A DNA stretch of 64,000 nucleotides. It comes from Shewanella electrodiphila. Lineage in GTDB: Bacteria > Pseudomonadota > Gammaproteobacteria > Enterobacterales > Shewanellaceae. Position numbers and translations under genes: made by a program. This document shows positions 9,338-17,265 of this stretch, piece by piece; the first letter of the stretch is position 1, and every line of letters begins with the position of its first letter. Below the pieces are notes generated by a model. That model did not search any database and was not told the DNA's origin. It saw only the letters and a list, made by a program, of their open reading frames with translations. The DNA lies in contig NZ_JAKIKU010000013.1 in assembly GCF_023283985.1 (NCBI RefSeq), positions 49,511 through 113,510 on the forward strand. Direction: 5' to 3'.

Positions 9338-9360
9338 TGTAAAATTCACAGTGTAAAATT
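9338..9360. promoter_or_regulatory. Direct repeat, candidate operator of the XRE regulator
   Basis: TGTAAAATT occurs at 9338-9346 and again at 9352-9360, a 14-bp period, with related GTGAAA units following at about 9368-9384. The repeats sit immediately before the regulator start and upstream of the divergent gene. Direct AT-rich repeats of this sort are used by ScfR/RamB-type regulators, so autoregulation is a reasonable inference. Confidence 0.45.
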
Positions 9361-9533
9361 TTTATTGTGAAATTGTAGTGAAAAATACTCTAGACTACAA
9401 ATTAAGCAATCGGGAAACAGTTTTTAAGATTTGCTTACTGAACTTACAACATGAATCAGAAATAAATAGAAGTAACACTGAGCTGAGTTAAACAACCAGT
9501 CAGTGTAATGACCCAAGCGAAGAGGATAAGGTT

Positions 9534-10052
9534 ATGACTATGACAACAATGCACACCAACACAGCCGCTCACAACCTTAACAACTTCATTGAAGAACAAT
9601 TTGTGGCGACCAGTACTAACGCAGATAAAATTAACAATGCGAAAGTATTTTTAGATGACAATTTTCCACTTACAGAAGGCTCACATGCCGATGTCAGTAG
9701 CTATGTTATTTACTACACGCATCTTTTAGCGTTTATGAAAGATGGTAGCCAATGTGGATTACAAAATCCTTGTCAATTTGTTGCGCTAACCGGTCATAAA
9801 AGTGATCCAACTTCTATCGTACTAAAAAACAACGATACCCATGTTGAAGTAAGTTTTGATCGAAATGGCGAACTAGGTGCAAACGACCCTGCACACATTG
9901 AAGATATACAAGTTGCATTGCCAATTAAAAACCTACCTACGCCTTATAAGCAATGGGTAAGCATGCTGCATTCTCGCTGTTTACCGACAGAAGGAAATTG
10001 CAAAGTATTTACCGCTAAAGACGGTACTGATTACGCAATGCATCAGCGCTAG
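9534..10052 (+). CDS. Conserved hypothetical protein divergent from the XRE regulator
   Basis: A 172-residue soluble protein with no signal peptide or membrane segment; I do not recognise the family. Visible features are a polar N-terminus with MTMTTMHTNT, a central hydrophobic block (SSYVIYYTHLLAFMKDG), four cysteines (CGLQNPC, RCLPTEGNC) and a charged C-terminus. The start at 9534 is supported by AGAGGA 7 bases upstream. Head-to-head placement with the DUF3612-type regulator and a strong terminator after the stop make it a likely single-gene target of that regulator. Its role may therefore lie in fatty-acid or acetate metabolism, but this is inference only. Confidence 0.6.
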   Translation: MTMTTMHTNTAAHNLNNFIEEQFVATSTNADKINNAKVFLDDNFPLTEGSHADVSSYVIYYTHLLAFMKDGSQCGLQNPCQFVALTGHKSDPTSIVLKNNDTHVEVSFDRNGELGANDPAHIEDIQVALPIKNLPTPYKQWVSMLHSRCLPTEGNCKVFTAKDGTDYAMHQR

Positions 10053-10112
10053 TTGGCGTTAGTATTGCTTTAAACCCATTGCAGCTTTGTAATAATTATT
10101 AGTCTGTAATGA

Positions 10113-10138
10113 AAGCCAACCGAATCGGTTGGCTTTTT
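10113..10138 (+). terminator. Rho-independent terminator
   Basis: AAGCCAACCG-AAT-CGGTTGGCTT followed by TTT and a further T-rich stretch, 60 bases after the stop of the upstream hypothetical gene. Confidence 0.9.
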
Positions 10139-10205
10139 AGTTTTTGACATAAGCTTGGGTCAATGGCGCGATAAATAGACTAGCCAAAGGTTTCAAGTCG
10201 CCCGT

Positions 10206-11711
10206 CTAAGGCCTAAAAAATCGCGATTCTTGAGACACTTGATTTAACGGTTTTTGAGAGTCAATTTCAGCCGCTGAATTCACTTCAGTGATCAAGAAGG
10301 TGAGTTCATCACGTGCATTACCTGCTGTCATGCCAAGATTATCTCTCATTACATTGGTGACCGTTAAAGGATATTCCAACTGTTCAGCCGCCTTAATCAA
10401 TACCAAGGTTTCGGTTTCAATCTCAAATTCATAAGCAGACACGTTGTCATAAGCAATACTGATATTATAAAAAGCCGCTTGCTGAGTTTTATTACGTATT
10501 TTCAGTAAATAACTATTCTCTATCACTTCATTATCCGGCTGACTATTGATCACGCGATATAGACTTTGGCGATCACGAATTACATTTAATTGAATATCAG
10601 TGCGACTATTCAAATCCATCACAATAAGCACCAACATCACTAATAGCGCACTCGCATAGCCCAGCGCTTTGACTGACCAGATAGACGGTTTCTGGCCTTT
10701 TTCAAGGGCATTTTCGCTGGTAAAGCTAATAAGGTTTGGCTGATACCCAAACTTTTCCATCGTTTGATTACATGCATCAACGCAGGCACCACAATTAATG
10801 CACTCATATTGCAGTCCATTACGGATATCAATACCTGTTGGGCAAACATCTACACATAAATGACAATCAACGCAGTCACCTAAACCTTCAAGTTTAACGA
10901 CTTTGTCGATGTCTGTTCCTCTTTTATTGCGCTTACGAGGACCACGATTTTCACCTCGAGCCGCGTCATAACTGACCGTTTTAGTGTTCGAGTCGAACAT
11001 CACCGCCTGAAATCGTGAATAAGGGCAGCAATGCAAGCACATCATCTCTCGCATCCAACCCGCATTTAAGTAAGTACAGAGTGCAAAAAACCACACCCAG
11101 ACTCCGGTCCAAAAACCGCTGCTAAAAGTGAAAATATCAATATACAAGTCGCGTGCAGGCATGAAGTACCCCATAAAACCACAACCTGTCACTAATGCAA
11201 TGAATGCCCAAGCAGTATGCTTTGACAACCTTTTGCCCACTTTAGATGCAGATAACGGCGCATTATCTAATGCAGTACGGTGATGATGATTACCTTCAAT
11301 TTTCGCTTCAACCCACATAAACATAGCTGTCCAGGCAGTTTGCGGACATAAAAAACCGCACCAAACTCGGCCCCAATACACAGTGACAAAAAACAGCGCG
11401 AATGCCGCGGCCATGAACACCCAGGCCAACACAGTGAAATCTTGCGGCCACAAGGTAATATTGAAAAAGAAAAACTGCTGCTCAGTCACATCAAGCAAAA
11501 TGGCCTGACGCCCGTTGAAATTGAGGAAAGGGATAATGAAAAATATGGCTATTAGCAAAGTATTAGTGTGCTGACGGATCTTTTGAAACACGCCTTGCTG
11601 TTCTCGCACATGAATTTTGCCTGAAGCGCTAACATTAACAACGGGAATGCGCTGGGTGGAAGAAGTGGGTAACCGACTTGATACTGGCTCTGACGATACT
11701 GGATCTGACAT
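10206..11711 (-). CDS. ccoG: Cytochrome c oxidase accessory protein CcoG (FixG/RdxA)
   Basis: An inner-membrane iron-sulfur protein of 501 residues (usual 450-500) that takes part in assembly of cbb3-type cytochrome oxidase, probably in copper reduction. About five hydrophobic segments surround MMCLHCCPYSRF. A double ferredoxin-type cluster region follows with CVDCHLCVDVCPTG and CINCGACVDACN, giving eight Cys for two 4Fe-4S clusters. After a last membrane helix (about residue 345) comes a periplasmic Ig-like FixG_C domain. A sigma-54-type promoter at 11754-11768 and a long palindrome further upstream suggest control by the PAS/sigma-54 activator encoded just upstream. The ccoNOPQ genes are not in the window. 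Confidence 0.95.
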   Translation of the reverse strand: MSDPVSSEPVSSRLPTSSTQRIPVVNVSASGKIHVREQQGVFQKIRQHTNTLLIAIFFIIPFLNFNGRQAILLDVTEQQFFFFNITLWPQDFTVLAWVFMAAAFALFFVTVYWGRVWCGFLCPQTAWTAMFMWVEAKIEGNHHHRTALDNAPLSASKVGKRLSKHTAWAFIALVTGCGFMGYFMPARDLYIDIFTFSSGFWTGVWVWFFALCTYLNAGWMREMMCLHCCPYSRFQAVMFDSNTKTVSYDAARGENRGPRKRNKRGTDIDKVVKLEGLGDCVDCHLCVDVCPTGIDIRNGLQYECINCGACVDACNQTMEKFGYQPNLISFTSENALEKGQKPSIWSVKALGYASALLVMLVLIVMDLNSRTDIQLNVIRDRQSLYRVINSQPDNEVIENSYLLKIRNKTQQAAFYNISIAYDNVSAYEFEIETETLVLIKAAEQLEYPLTVTNVMRDNLGMTAGNARDELTFLITEVNSAAEIDSQKPLNQVSQESRFFRP

Positions 11712-11753
11712 TGTGTGGTTCCTAGTTTTCTCTTATTAGCTGTACGCTAAATA

Positions 11754-11768
11754 GCAAAACCTGCGCCA
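11754..11768 (-). promoter_or_regulatory. Sigma-54 promoter candidate for ccoG
   Basis: On the minus strand this reads TGGCGC-AGGTT-TTG-C: GG and GC are separated by exactly 10 bases, matching the -24/-12 consensus TGGCAC-N5-TTGC at nearly every position. Transcription would begin near 11743, about 30 bases before the ccoG start codon. Confidence 0.6.
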
Positions 11769-11831
11769 ATCACAATAAAAACATAACCACCTGATTTTAA
11801 TCACTATAAATAACATCTGCTACTTAATAAG

Positions 11832-11867
11832 TCACGACATATCACCAATTGGCGATATACCGTGACT
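11832..11867. promoter_or_regulatory. 36-bp palindrome between the sigma-54 activator gene and ccoG
   Basis: The two 18-base halves (GTCACGACATATCACCAA and TTGGCGATATACCGTGAC) pair at 15 of 18 positions as DNA. All 18 can pair, with three G-U pairs, in minus-strand RNA. It lies about 107 bases upstream of the predicted ccoG start, right for an enhancer site. It also lies 34 bases past the activator's stop, where a terminator could be. It lacks a proper T run on the minus strand, favouring a regulator-binding site or a dual role. Confidence 0.5.
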
Positions 11868-11901
11868 CAATCGAACTTATCTTTCTGTTTAACCAAATCA
11901 T

Positions 11902-13356
11902 CTAGCGGCTAATGGATAACTTCTTCATTCTCGAACGTAAGGTACTTGGTGGCATATCAAGCACCGCAGCTGCGCCATGAGCCCCAGAAATTCGCCATTG
12001 AGTAGCCTCTAGCGTTTTGACAATATGTGCAGCTTCAGCTTGCGCCATAGTGAGGGACTGATTAGTCGATAAGTCAGTTTGTTGAGCAGAGTTAAGCGAT
12101 AAGCTCTTAAAATCCAGCATTTGAGTTTGCGTCAGAATGATTTCGCGCTCAATTAGATTTTGCAGTTCACGTACATTGCCAGGCCAAGCATATTGCTGAA
12201 GTTTCTTTAAACCCTGGGCACTCACTTTGGTGATTTTCTTGCCTAATTTCTGACTTAAAGAAGCGACTAAGTCGCTGACTAATGCAGGTAAATCTTCACG
12301 ACGTTGTCGTAAGGGCGGCACGATAATAGGAAACACATTGAGTCGATAGTACAAATCCATTCTAAACAAGCCTTGCTCTACTCGTGCTTGTAAATCGTGA
12401 TGAGTTGCGGCGATTAGTCGAATGTTGACCTTAATCGTTTCGCTACTGCCGACTCGCTCAAAGGCCTGTTCTTGAATTACTCGCAATAGCTTTGATTGGG
12501 CTTCAAGGCTTAATTCGGCAATTTCATCGAGAAATAAGGTGCCATTATGGGCCAACTCAAATCGACCTTTGCGTCTGCTAACTGCACCAGTAAAAGCGCC
12601 TTTTTCATGACCAAACAGTTCACTTTCTAATATTGATGCAGAAAAGGCCGCACAGTTCACGCTTACTAAAGGATGATCTTTGCGGTGACTTAATTGATGA
12701 AGGCTTCGCGCCACCAGCTCTTTACCTGTGCCATTCTCGCCGCAAATCAACACGGTACTGTCGGTATTAGCCACTAGGTTGATTTGCTGAGTTAAATGGC
12801 TAATTGCTTGGCTGTTACCAGATAACCCCATCGCACCTTGCTTTCCTTGAAGCTCAGTAAGTAAATATTGATTTTCAGAGGCGAGTCGCTCCGACAGTGC
12901 CTGCACCTGTGCTAATGCCTCGCGCAGGGAGTCTTCGGTATGTTTTTGTATACTGACATCTCGAAATATCGCGATGACTCCAATCAATACACCGTTATCA
13001 TAAACAGGGGTTGAACTATAATAAACGGGGAAGCTAGTGCCATCTTTACGCCAAAAAACATCCTCCGATACCTGACGAGCAACACCATCGTGCAAGGTTC
13101 GGTAAATGGGGCAATCATGCTGAGGATAAGGGCTACCATCAGCGTGACTATGGTGATGACAGTCATGAATATTTCTGCCAATTAATTCAGCACTTTCCCA
13201 ACCTGTCATTTGTTCTGCTGCTGGGTTAATAAATACGGCATTACCATTGAGATCAAAACCGTAAACACCTTCGGTTATCGCATTTAGCAATAAAGTGTTC
13301 TCAGGCAAAAAGTGGGGTGTAGCTAAGTTTGCTGACGTTGTCATCTCTAATACCAT
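11902..13356 (-). CDS. PAS-domain sigma-54-dependent transcriptional activator
   Basis: A 484-residue enhancer-binding protein. The PAS sensor at residues ~18-135 contains a His/Cys-rich stretch (IHDCHHHSHADG, QHDCPIYRTL), which might bind metal or redox signals. A coiled linker (LREALAQVQALSERLASEN) leads to an AAA+ domain at ~170-400 with Walker A CGENGTGKE, the sigma-54 contact loop GAFTGA, Walker B LFLDEIAELS and the R-finger region. A C-terminal Fis-type helix-turn-helix follows (AAAVLDMPPSTLRSRMKKL). It lacks a receiver domain, so it senses its signal directly. It lies between ccoG (same strand) and a YeiH-type transporter (divergent); both are candidate targets. Confidence 0.9.
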   Translation of the reverse strand: MVLEMTTSANLATPHFLPENTLLLNAITEGVYGFDLNGNAVFINPAAEQMTGWESAELIGRNIHDCHHHSHADGSPYPQHDCPIYRTLHDGVARQVSEDVFWRKDGTSFPVYYSSTPVYDNGVLIGVIAIFRDVSIQKHTEDSLREALAQVQALSERLASENQYLLTELQGKQGAMGLSGNSQAISHLTQQINLVANTDSTVLICGENGTGKELVARSLHQLSHRKDHPLVSVNCAAFSASILESELFGHEKGAFTGAVSRRKGRFELAHNGTLFLDEIAELSLEAQSKLLRVIQEQAFERVGSSETIKVNIRLIAATHHDLQARVEQGLFRMDLYYRLNVFPIIVPPLRQRREDLPALVSDLVASLSQKLGKKITKVSAQGLKKLQQYAWPGNVRELQNLIEREIILTQTQMLDFKSLSLNSAQQTDLSTNQSLTMAQAEAAHIVKTLEATQWRISGAHGAAAVLDMPPSTLRSRMKKLSISR

Positions 13357-13398
13357 CTGTAAAACTCATCATTAGTGCGGTTATTATAATCAAGTCAC

Positions 13399-13420
13399 GA
13401 TATTTCGCGATTAAAATATC
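13399..13420. promoter_or_regulatory. Inverted repeat in the divergent control region
   Basis: GATATTT-N8-AAATATC is a perfect 7-bp inverted repeat. The adjoining minus-strand sequence AATATCGTGACTTGATTA resembles ATGTCGTGACTTATTA beside the palindrome at 11832-11867. This suggests the same protein may bind both, probably the PAS activator. It overlaps the likely promoter of the activator gene (TATAAT just downstream on the minus strand). Confidence 0.45.
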
Positions 13421-13536
13421 ACTCAAGCGCCGCAACACGACAAAAGTTATTCTAGCTGATGGTTTTTCATCTTCTGTTATCGTTCAATGTCTTTCGAATT
13501 GCTACAATAGACCATCAATTTTTTGAGTGACTGTTC

Positions 13537-14475
13537 ATGACTAGTGGTTTTTCTGTACAATTCAAATTATGGCTATTTATTGCTGTAGGTTTGATATGTT
13601 TAACGCCAATTATCTCCTCTCCAATAGCCTTGCTAATGGGCTTTACTCTTGCCAGCTTAGGTATGGTGCCAGTAAGTATCGATTTAAATAAAATCACCAA
13701 AAAGCTATTGGCTTATTCTATTGTCGGCTTAGGTTTTGGTATTAATTTACCTGAAGCAATTTCTGCAAGTAGCAATAACTTAGGCTTAATCGTTGGCTCT
13801 ATTTTTTTCACCCTTATATTGGGTTTCGGGTTAACCCGATTAATGAAGTTGGAAGATAAAACTGGCCACTTGATTAGCTGTGGCACCGCGATTTGTGGTG
13901 GCAGCGCGATTGCCGCTGTCGCGCCTGCGATTAATGCTAAGAATGATCAAATTGCTGTATCGCTCGCCTGTATTTTTTTACTCAATTCAGCCGCATTGTT
14001 CCTCTTTCCAACCATTGGTCATGCATTATCATTGAGCCAGTATGACTTTGGGGTTTGGAGCGCGATTGCGATTCACGATACTTCTTCAGTTGTTGGCGCT
14101 GCGTCAGCTTATGGCGATGAAGCTTTAAAAACGGCAACCACGATTAAGCTAGCTCGCGCTTTGTGGATAATTCCAATCGCTTTACTCAGCGCCATCGCGT
14201 TTGGTGGTGATAAGTCAAAAATATCTATTCCGTACTTTATTGGTTTTTATTGTTTAGCTATTTTAACGGCTTATTTTATTCCCCAAGGCCAACCTGTCTA
14301 TGACGTGCTTTTTAGCGTGTCGAAGCAATTATTGATTGTGTGTTTATTCTTGATTGGTGCGGGTATCACAGTCAGTAAAATGCGCGCCAATGGACCTAAG
14401 CCTCTGTTGTTAGGCGTACTACTCTGGCTAGCAATTGGCAGTTCATCACTGGGTTATATTTTATGGATAAGATAG
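13537..14475 (+). CDS. YeiH/UPF0324-family putative sulfate exporter
   Basis: An inner-membrane protein of 312 residues with about 9-10 hydrophobic helices. Family hallmarks are the glycine-rich GHLISCGTAICGGSAIAAVAP, split by its Gly/Cys residues, and the HDTSSVVGAASAYG motif. The family (PF03601) is annotated as putative sulfate exporters on the basis of taurine/sulfonate-linked members; true substrate is unproven. It diverges from the PAS/sigma-54 activator, and a TGCTACAAT extended -10 element lies at 13500-13508. No sigma-54 promoter was found on this side, so control by the activator would have to be indirect or repressive. Confidence 0.85.
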   Translation: MTSGFSVQFKLWLFIAVGLICLTPIISSPIALLMGFTLASLGMVPVSIDLNKITKKLLAYSIVGLGFGINLPEAISASSNNLGLIVGSIFFTLILGFGLTRLMKLEDKTGHLISCGTAICGGSAIAAVAPAINAKNDQIAVSLACIFLLNSAALFLFPTIGHALSLSQYDFGVWSAIAIHDTSSVVGAASAYGDEALKTATTIKLARALWIIPIALLSAIAFGGDKSKISIPYFIGFYCLAILTAYFIPQGQPVYDVLFSVSKQLLIVCLFLIGAGITVSKMRANGPKPLLLGVLLWLAIGSSSLGYILWIR

Positions 14476-14539
14476 TGAAGGATAGGAAAAACAGTAAAGC
14501 AGCACGAAATCTAGCAATGTGAATATTGCTGGGAGGTCG

Positions 14540-14758
14540 CTACTCAGCGTCCTGTGATGCTTGTGTCTGAATATAGGGCTTAGCTAACGCGAGCCCAATA
14601 AGCCCGCCAAAAGCTAATAGCTCTATCACCGCACGGGTTAGTCCTGTGGTTTGCACAGAAGCAACAATAGCAATAATGCACAAGCTGATAATCGCGATAG
14701 CTTTGTACATTTTTATTTTAGATTGGGGTTTTAACCCTGCTTTAAACAATGAAATCAT
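14540..14758 (-). CDS. Small two-helix membrane protein
   Basis: A 72-residue hypothetical protein. It has a short basic N-terminus (KAGLKPQSKIKMYK), a first helix (AIAIISLCIIAIVASV), a second helix (VIELLAFGGLIGLALA) and a polar tail. It is probably an inner-membrane protein; I do not recognise a family. GAGG precedes two adjacent ATGs; the second (14758) has better spacing. It converges on the YeiH-type gene and no operon partner is visible. Confidence 0.55.
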   Translation of the reverse strand: MISLFKAGLKPQSKIKMYKAIAIISLCIIAIVASVQTTGLTRAVIELLAFGGLIGLALAKPYIQTQASQDAE

Positions 14759-14941
14759 CATTGCCTCGATTTAGGATACTCAAGGCAATTATCGGAAGAG
14801 TCTATTTAAGCCGCCAATACTGATTATTTCTAAGTTATGCTGAATTACACTGTAGTTACTTAAAGACAGGCTTATTGGATAATTTAAATAGTAACTTTTT
14901 CAATAAGTAATACAAAAATAATAGCTAAGCCGTCTCAGAAT

Positions 14942-15604
14942 TTACGCCGTGTGGCTGTTAGCTAATTTATGAGACACATCTTCTGCTGGGTTGATAAATA
15001 TACTCGTAACCATCCAATGACTGGCGATTGAAAAGACGCAATAAGCGCTGAAAAAATAAAAGCCAGGTTCAAATTGAGCAGTGGTCTTTAATAATTCCCC
15101 CATTCCCGCTGAAGCATTACCCGCCATATAAACAACAATCAAAGCAACAACAAATACATCTGCCATTGACCACTTGCCGATTGCACTAATCACCTTAATC
15201 ACACTTTGCTGCTGACGAGAAAACCATGGTAAACAAATAACCAGCATGAGGAGTAGCTTTAATGCAGGAAACACCATGCTAAATATGCCAACTAAAGCTG
15301 CGACAAGCACATTATTTGACTGATAAAGCTCATTGACAGTATCGACAATGCTGCGGGTTTTATAAAACACCTCGACTTCGCCTTCAATGGAATCAAACCC
15401 AAACATATTAATGGCCATCTCCATCATGCTGCGAGCACTACTTCGCGAACTTTCAGATAAACTGTCGGTAAATATATTGACCCCAGTTTCAACCAACTCA
15501 GCTTTTTCGATGCTGCCTTGAATGGTCAAAATAGGTTGTGTCACCCCAGGAATAAGCAACGCTAAAGAAAGTAGAATGACACTAATGCTAACCAAAGATT
15601 TCAT
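14942..15604 (-). CDS. PqiA-family (paraquat-inducible A-like) membrane protein
   Basis: A 220-residue inner-membrane protein with an N-terminal anchor, a periplasmic segment (about residues 25-85), and three further helices. It has the family motif GKWSMADVFVVAL (PF04403). PqiA-type proteins work with MCE-domain partners in lipid transport between the membranes. Here no MCE gene is adjacent and only one PqiA half is present, so it is a stand-alone paralogue. The ATG at 15604 is chosen because GGAG lies 6 bases upstream; the longer frame from 15637 has none. Confidence 0.78.
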   Translation of the reverse strand: MKSLVSISVILLSLALLIPGVTQPILTIQGSIEKAELVETGVNIFTDSLSESSRSSARSMMEMAINMFGFDSIEGEVEVFYKTRSIVDTVNELYQSNNVLVAALVGIFSMVFPALKLLLMLVICLPWFSRQQQSVIKVISAIGKWSMADVFVVALIVVYMAGNASAGMGELLKTTAQFEPGFYFFSAYCVFSIASHWMVTSIFINPAEDVSHKLANSHTA

Positions 15605-15765
15605 TTTATCTCCGAAAATGGATTGAGAGTAAGTCAAAGGGAATATACAACAAGAAAGCTAAAAAGGGTGACGCTGGTGAATGGGAGCAATCAAAAAAAC
15701 ACGGGTAAGTAATTAACTTCAAACGCTCTCATGAGTGTTCATTGAGCGTTGATATTTATTGTGAA

Positions 15766-16944
15766 TTAGTAAAATGGACTAGGGTCGACTTCAAGCGAAC
15801 GAGGAGATATACCCCGCTCAATATTTAAATCTGATTTACGTAAATCAACAAAGGTGACATCGGTATAACGTCGATGCTTTTGCGAATAAAAACACTTCAC
15901 CACAGGGTTTAAGGCATCACGTCCCTTTGATTCCCACACAATGCCGACTCTTTCATCAGATAATTGCACTAGTGAACCCACTGGGTAAATCCCGACGCAG
16001 CGGATGAACTCATAAACGAGTGTTTGATCGAGATGAAATGGGGTTAACTTCATTAAAATTTTAAACGCAGCCGCAGGGCTCATTGCTTCTTTATAGCAAC
16101 GAGTGGCTGTCAAGGCATCAAAAATATCAACAATACAGCTCATACGGCCATGTTGTGGTATTTCATCACCTTTAAGGCCATTGGGATAACCGTTACCATC
16201 TAGCTTTTCATGATGCATTAAGCAAACATCTTTACTCACTTGCGATAAACCAGTGGTTTCTTGCATGATATCTCTTGCGTACACCTGATGCATTTTGATT
16301 TCTTCAAACTCTTCATCAGTCAGTTTGCCTGGTTTGTGGAGGATCTTGTTATCCACTTGAATTTTACCAATATCATGCAAAATTCCTCCCACAGCCATTT
16401 CTTTCAATAATGCTTTATCGAGATTTAGATGCTTACCAAATGTCACCAACAAAAATGCCACATTGACAGAATGCTCAAGTAAATAGGCATCTTTTGTTCT
16501 TAACGCTGAAACACACTTTAATGCATCGGCATCATCCATCACTGATTCAATCATTTTGTCTGCAATGTCTTCAAAAGGCGCGACTTCAACCGCTTTACCT
16601 TCATAAGTTTCAGACAGCACTTTCCGCACGAGGTTTTTCGCCTCAGAGAGAATTTTCTTCGCTTGAGTTTGCTTGGTTTCGCGGGTAGCTACTGGTTTTC
16701 GTGCTAATTTAGCTGAATTGTTTTTCTTTAAGCCACAACTATCAGATGAACGCTCAACATCCACCCAAACAGTTTTGATACCTGCTTTATCCAGTTTCGC
16801 AATTGAGTCACGATGCTTAATTTGTCCTGCATTGCTAATGGCCACTTTGCTTTCTTTACGGTCAATCGCTACCACAAACATCCCTAAACCTAAGCGGCTT
16901 ACTGGAATGCGAATGATATCTTTTGACTCATCAATCTGACTCAT
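15766..16944 (-). CDS. HD-GYP cyclic-di-GMP phosphodiesterase with DUF3391
   Basis: A cytosolic 392-residue protein. Residues 1-~100 form a DUF3391 domain (IRIPVSRLGLGMFVVAID, then KTVWVDVERS). The HD-GYP domain spans ~130-330 with LLEHSVNVAFLL, the metal motif HDIGK, HHEKLDGNGYP carrying HH and GYP, and DIFDALTA. All metal ligands look intact, so it should hydrolyse cyclic di-GMP. It has no receiver or membrane segment, so its signal input is probably the DUF3391 part. It is transcribed away from menF and is apparently alone in its unit. Confidence 0.92.
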   Translation of the reverse strand: MSQIDESKDIIRIPVSRLGLGMFVVAIDRKESKVAISNAGQIKHRDSIAKLDKAGIKTVWVDVERSSDSCGLKKNNSAKLARKPVATRETKQTQAKKILSEAKNLVRKVLSETYEGKAVEVAPFEDIADKMIESVMDDADALKCVSALRTKDAYLLEHSVNVAFLLVTFGKHLNLDKALLKEMAVGGILHDIGKIQVDNKILHKPGKLTDEEFEEIKMHQVYARDIMQETTGLSQVSKDVCLMHHEKLDGNGYPNGLKGDEIPQHGRMSCIVDIFDALTATRCYKEAMSPAAAFKILMKLTPFHLDQTLVYEFIRCVGIYPVGSLVQLSDERVGIVWESKGRDALNPVVKCFYSQKHRRYTDVTFVDLRKSDLNIERGISPRSLEVDPSPFY

Positions 16945-17265
16945 TAACGGGTAAATCTCCGAATACGGTAAAGAAGTAGTAGTGAATAATGCTAATACTT
17001 ATGACTTAAAATGTTAAATATGTAAATTTAGTATCGTTATTTTATCCTGTCTCGGCTAAATACTCCAAATAAAATGTACTAATCTTTAACAGTGTTCAAA
17101 TTCAGGCAGTTAGCGGGATTGATTATCATTATCGCCCATTTTTATAGATTATATTAGCAATTAAGATCACAGCAATTGCGGCTTAAGATTGACAGTTTTT
17201 GAACCCTTCATTAACTTAAGGCATAATTTACATAAACCCATATTACTCTTCCTCATTTCATCAAT
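16945..17265. other. Divergent control region of the HD-GYP gene and menF
   Basis: AT-rich region with no reading frame. Its main content is a Fur-box candidate at 17115-17133, listed separately. The last 60 bases before menF lack a clear ribosome-binding site. Confidence 0.4.
17115..17133. promoter_or_regulatory. Fur-box candidate upstream of menF
   Basis: The 19-mer matches the Fur consensus at 15 of 19 positions, including the intact right half AT-CATTATC. It lies about 130 bases before the menF start and 170 before the HD-GYP start, so either gene could be the target. Confidence 0.5.

Noticed and set aside
13421..13536. Sigma-54 promoter for the YeiH-type gene
   Set aside because: No GG-N10-GC pair at the right spacing; the nearest candidate has GT instead of GG, while an extended -10 TGCTACAAT is present.
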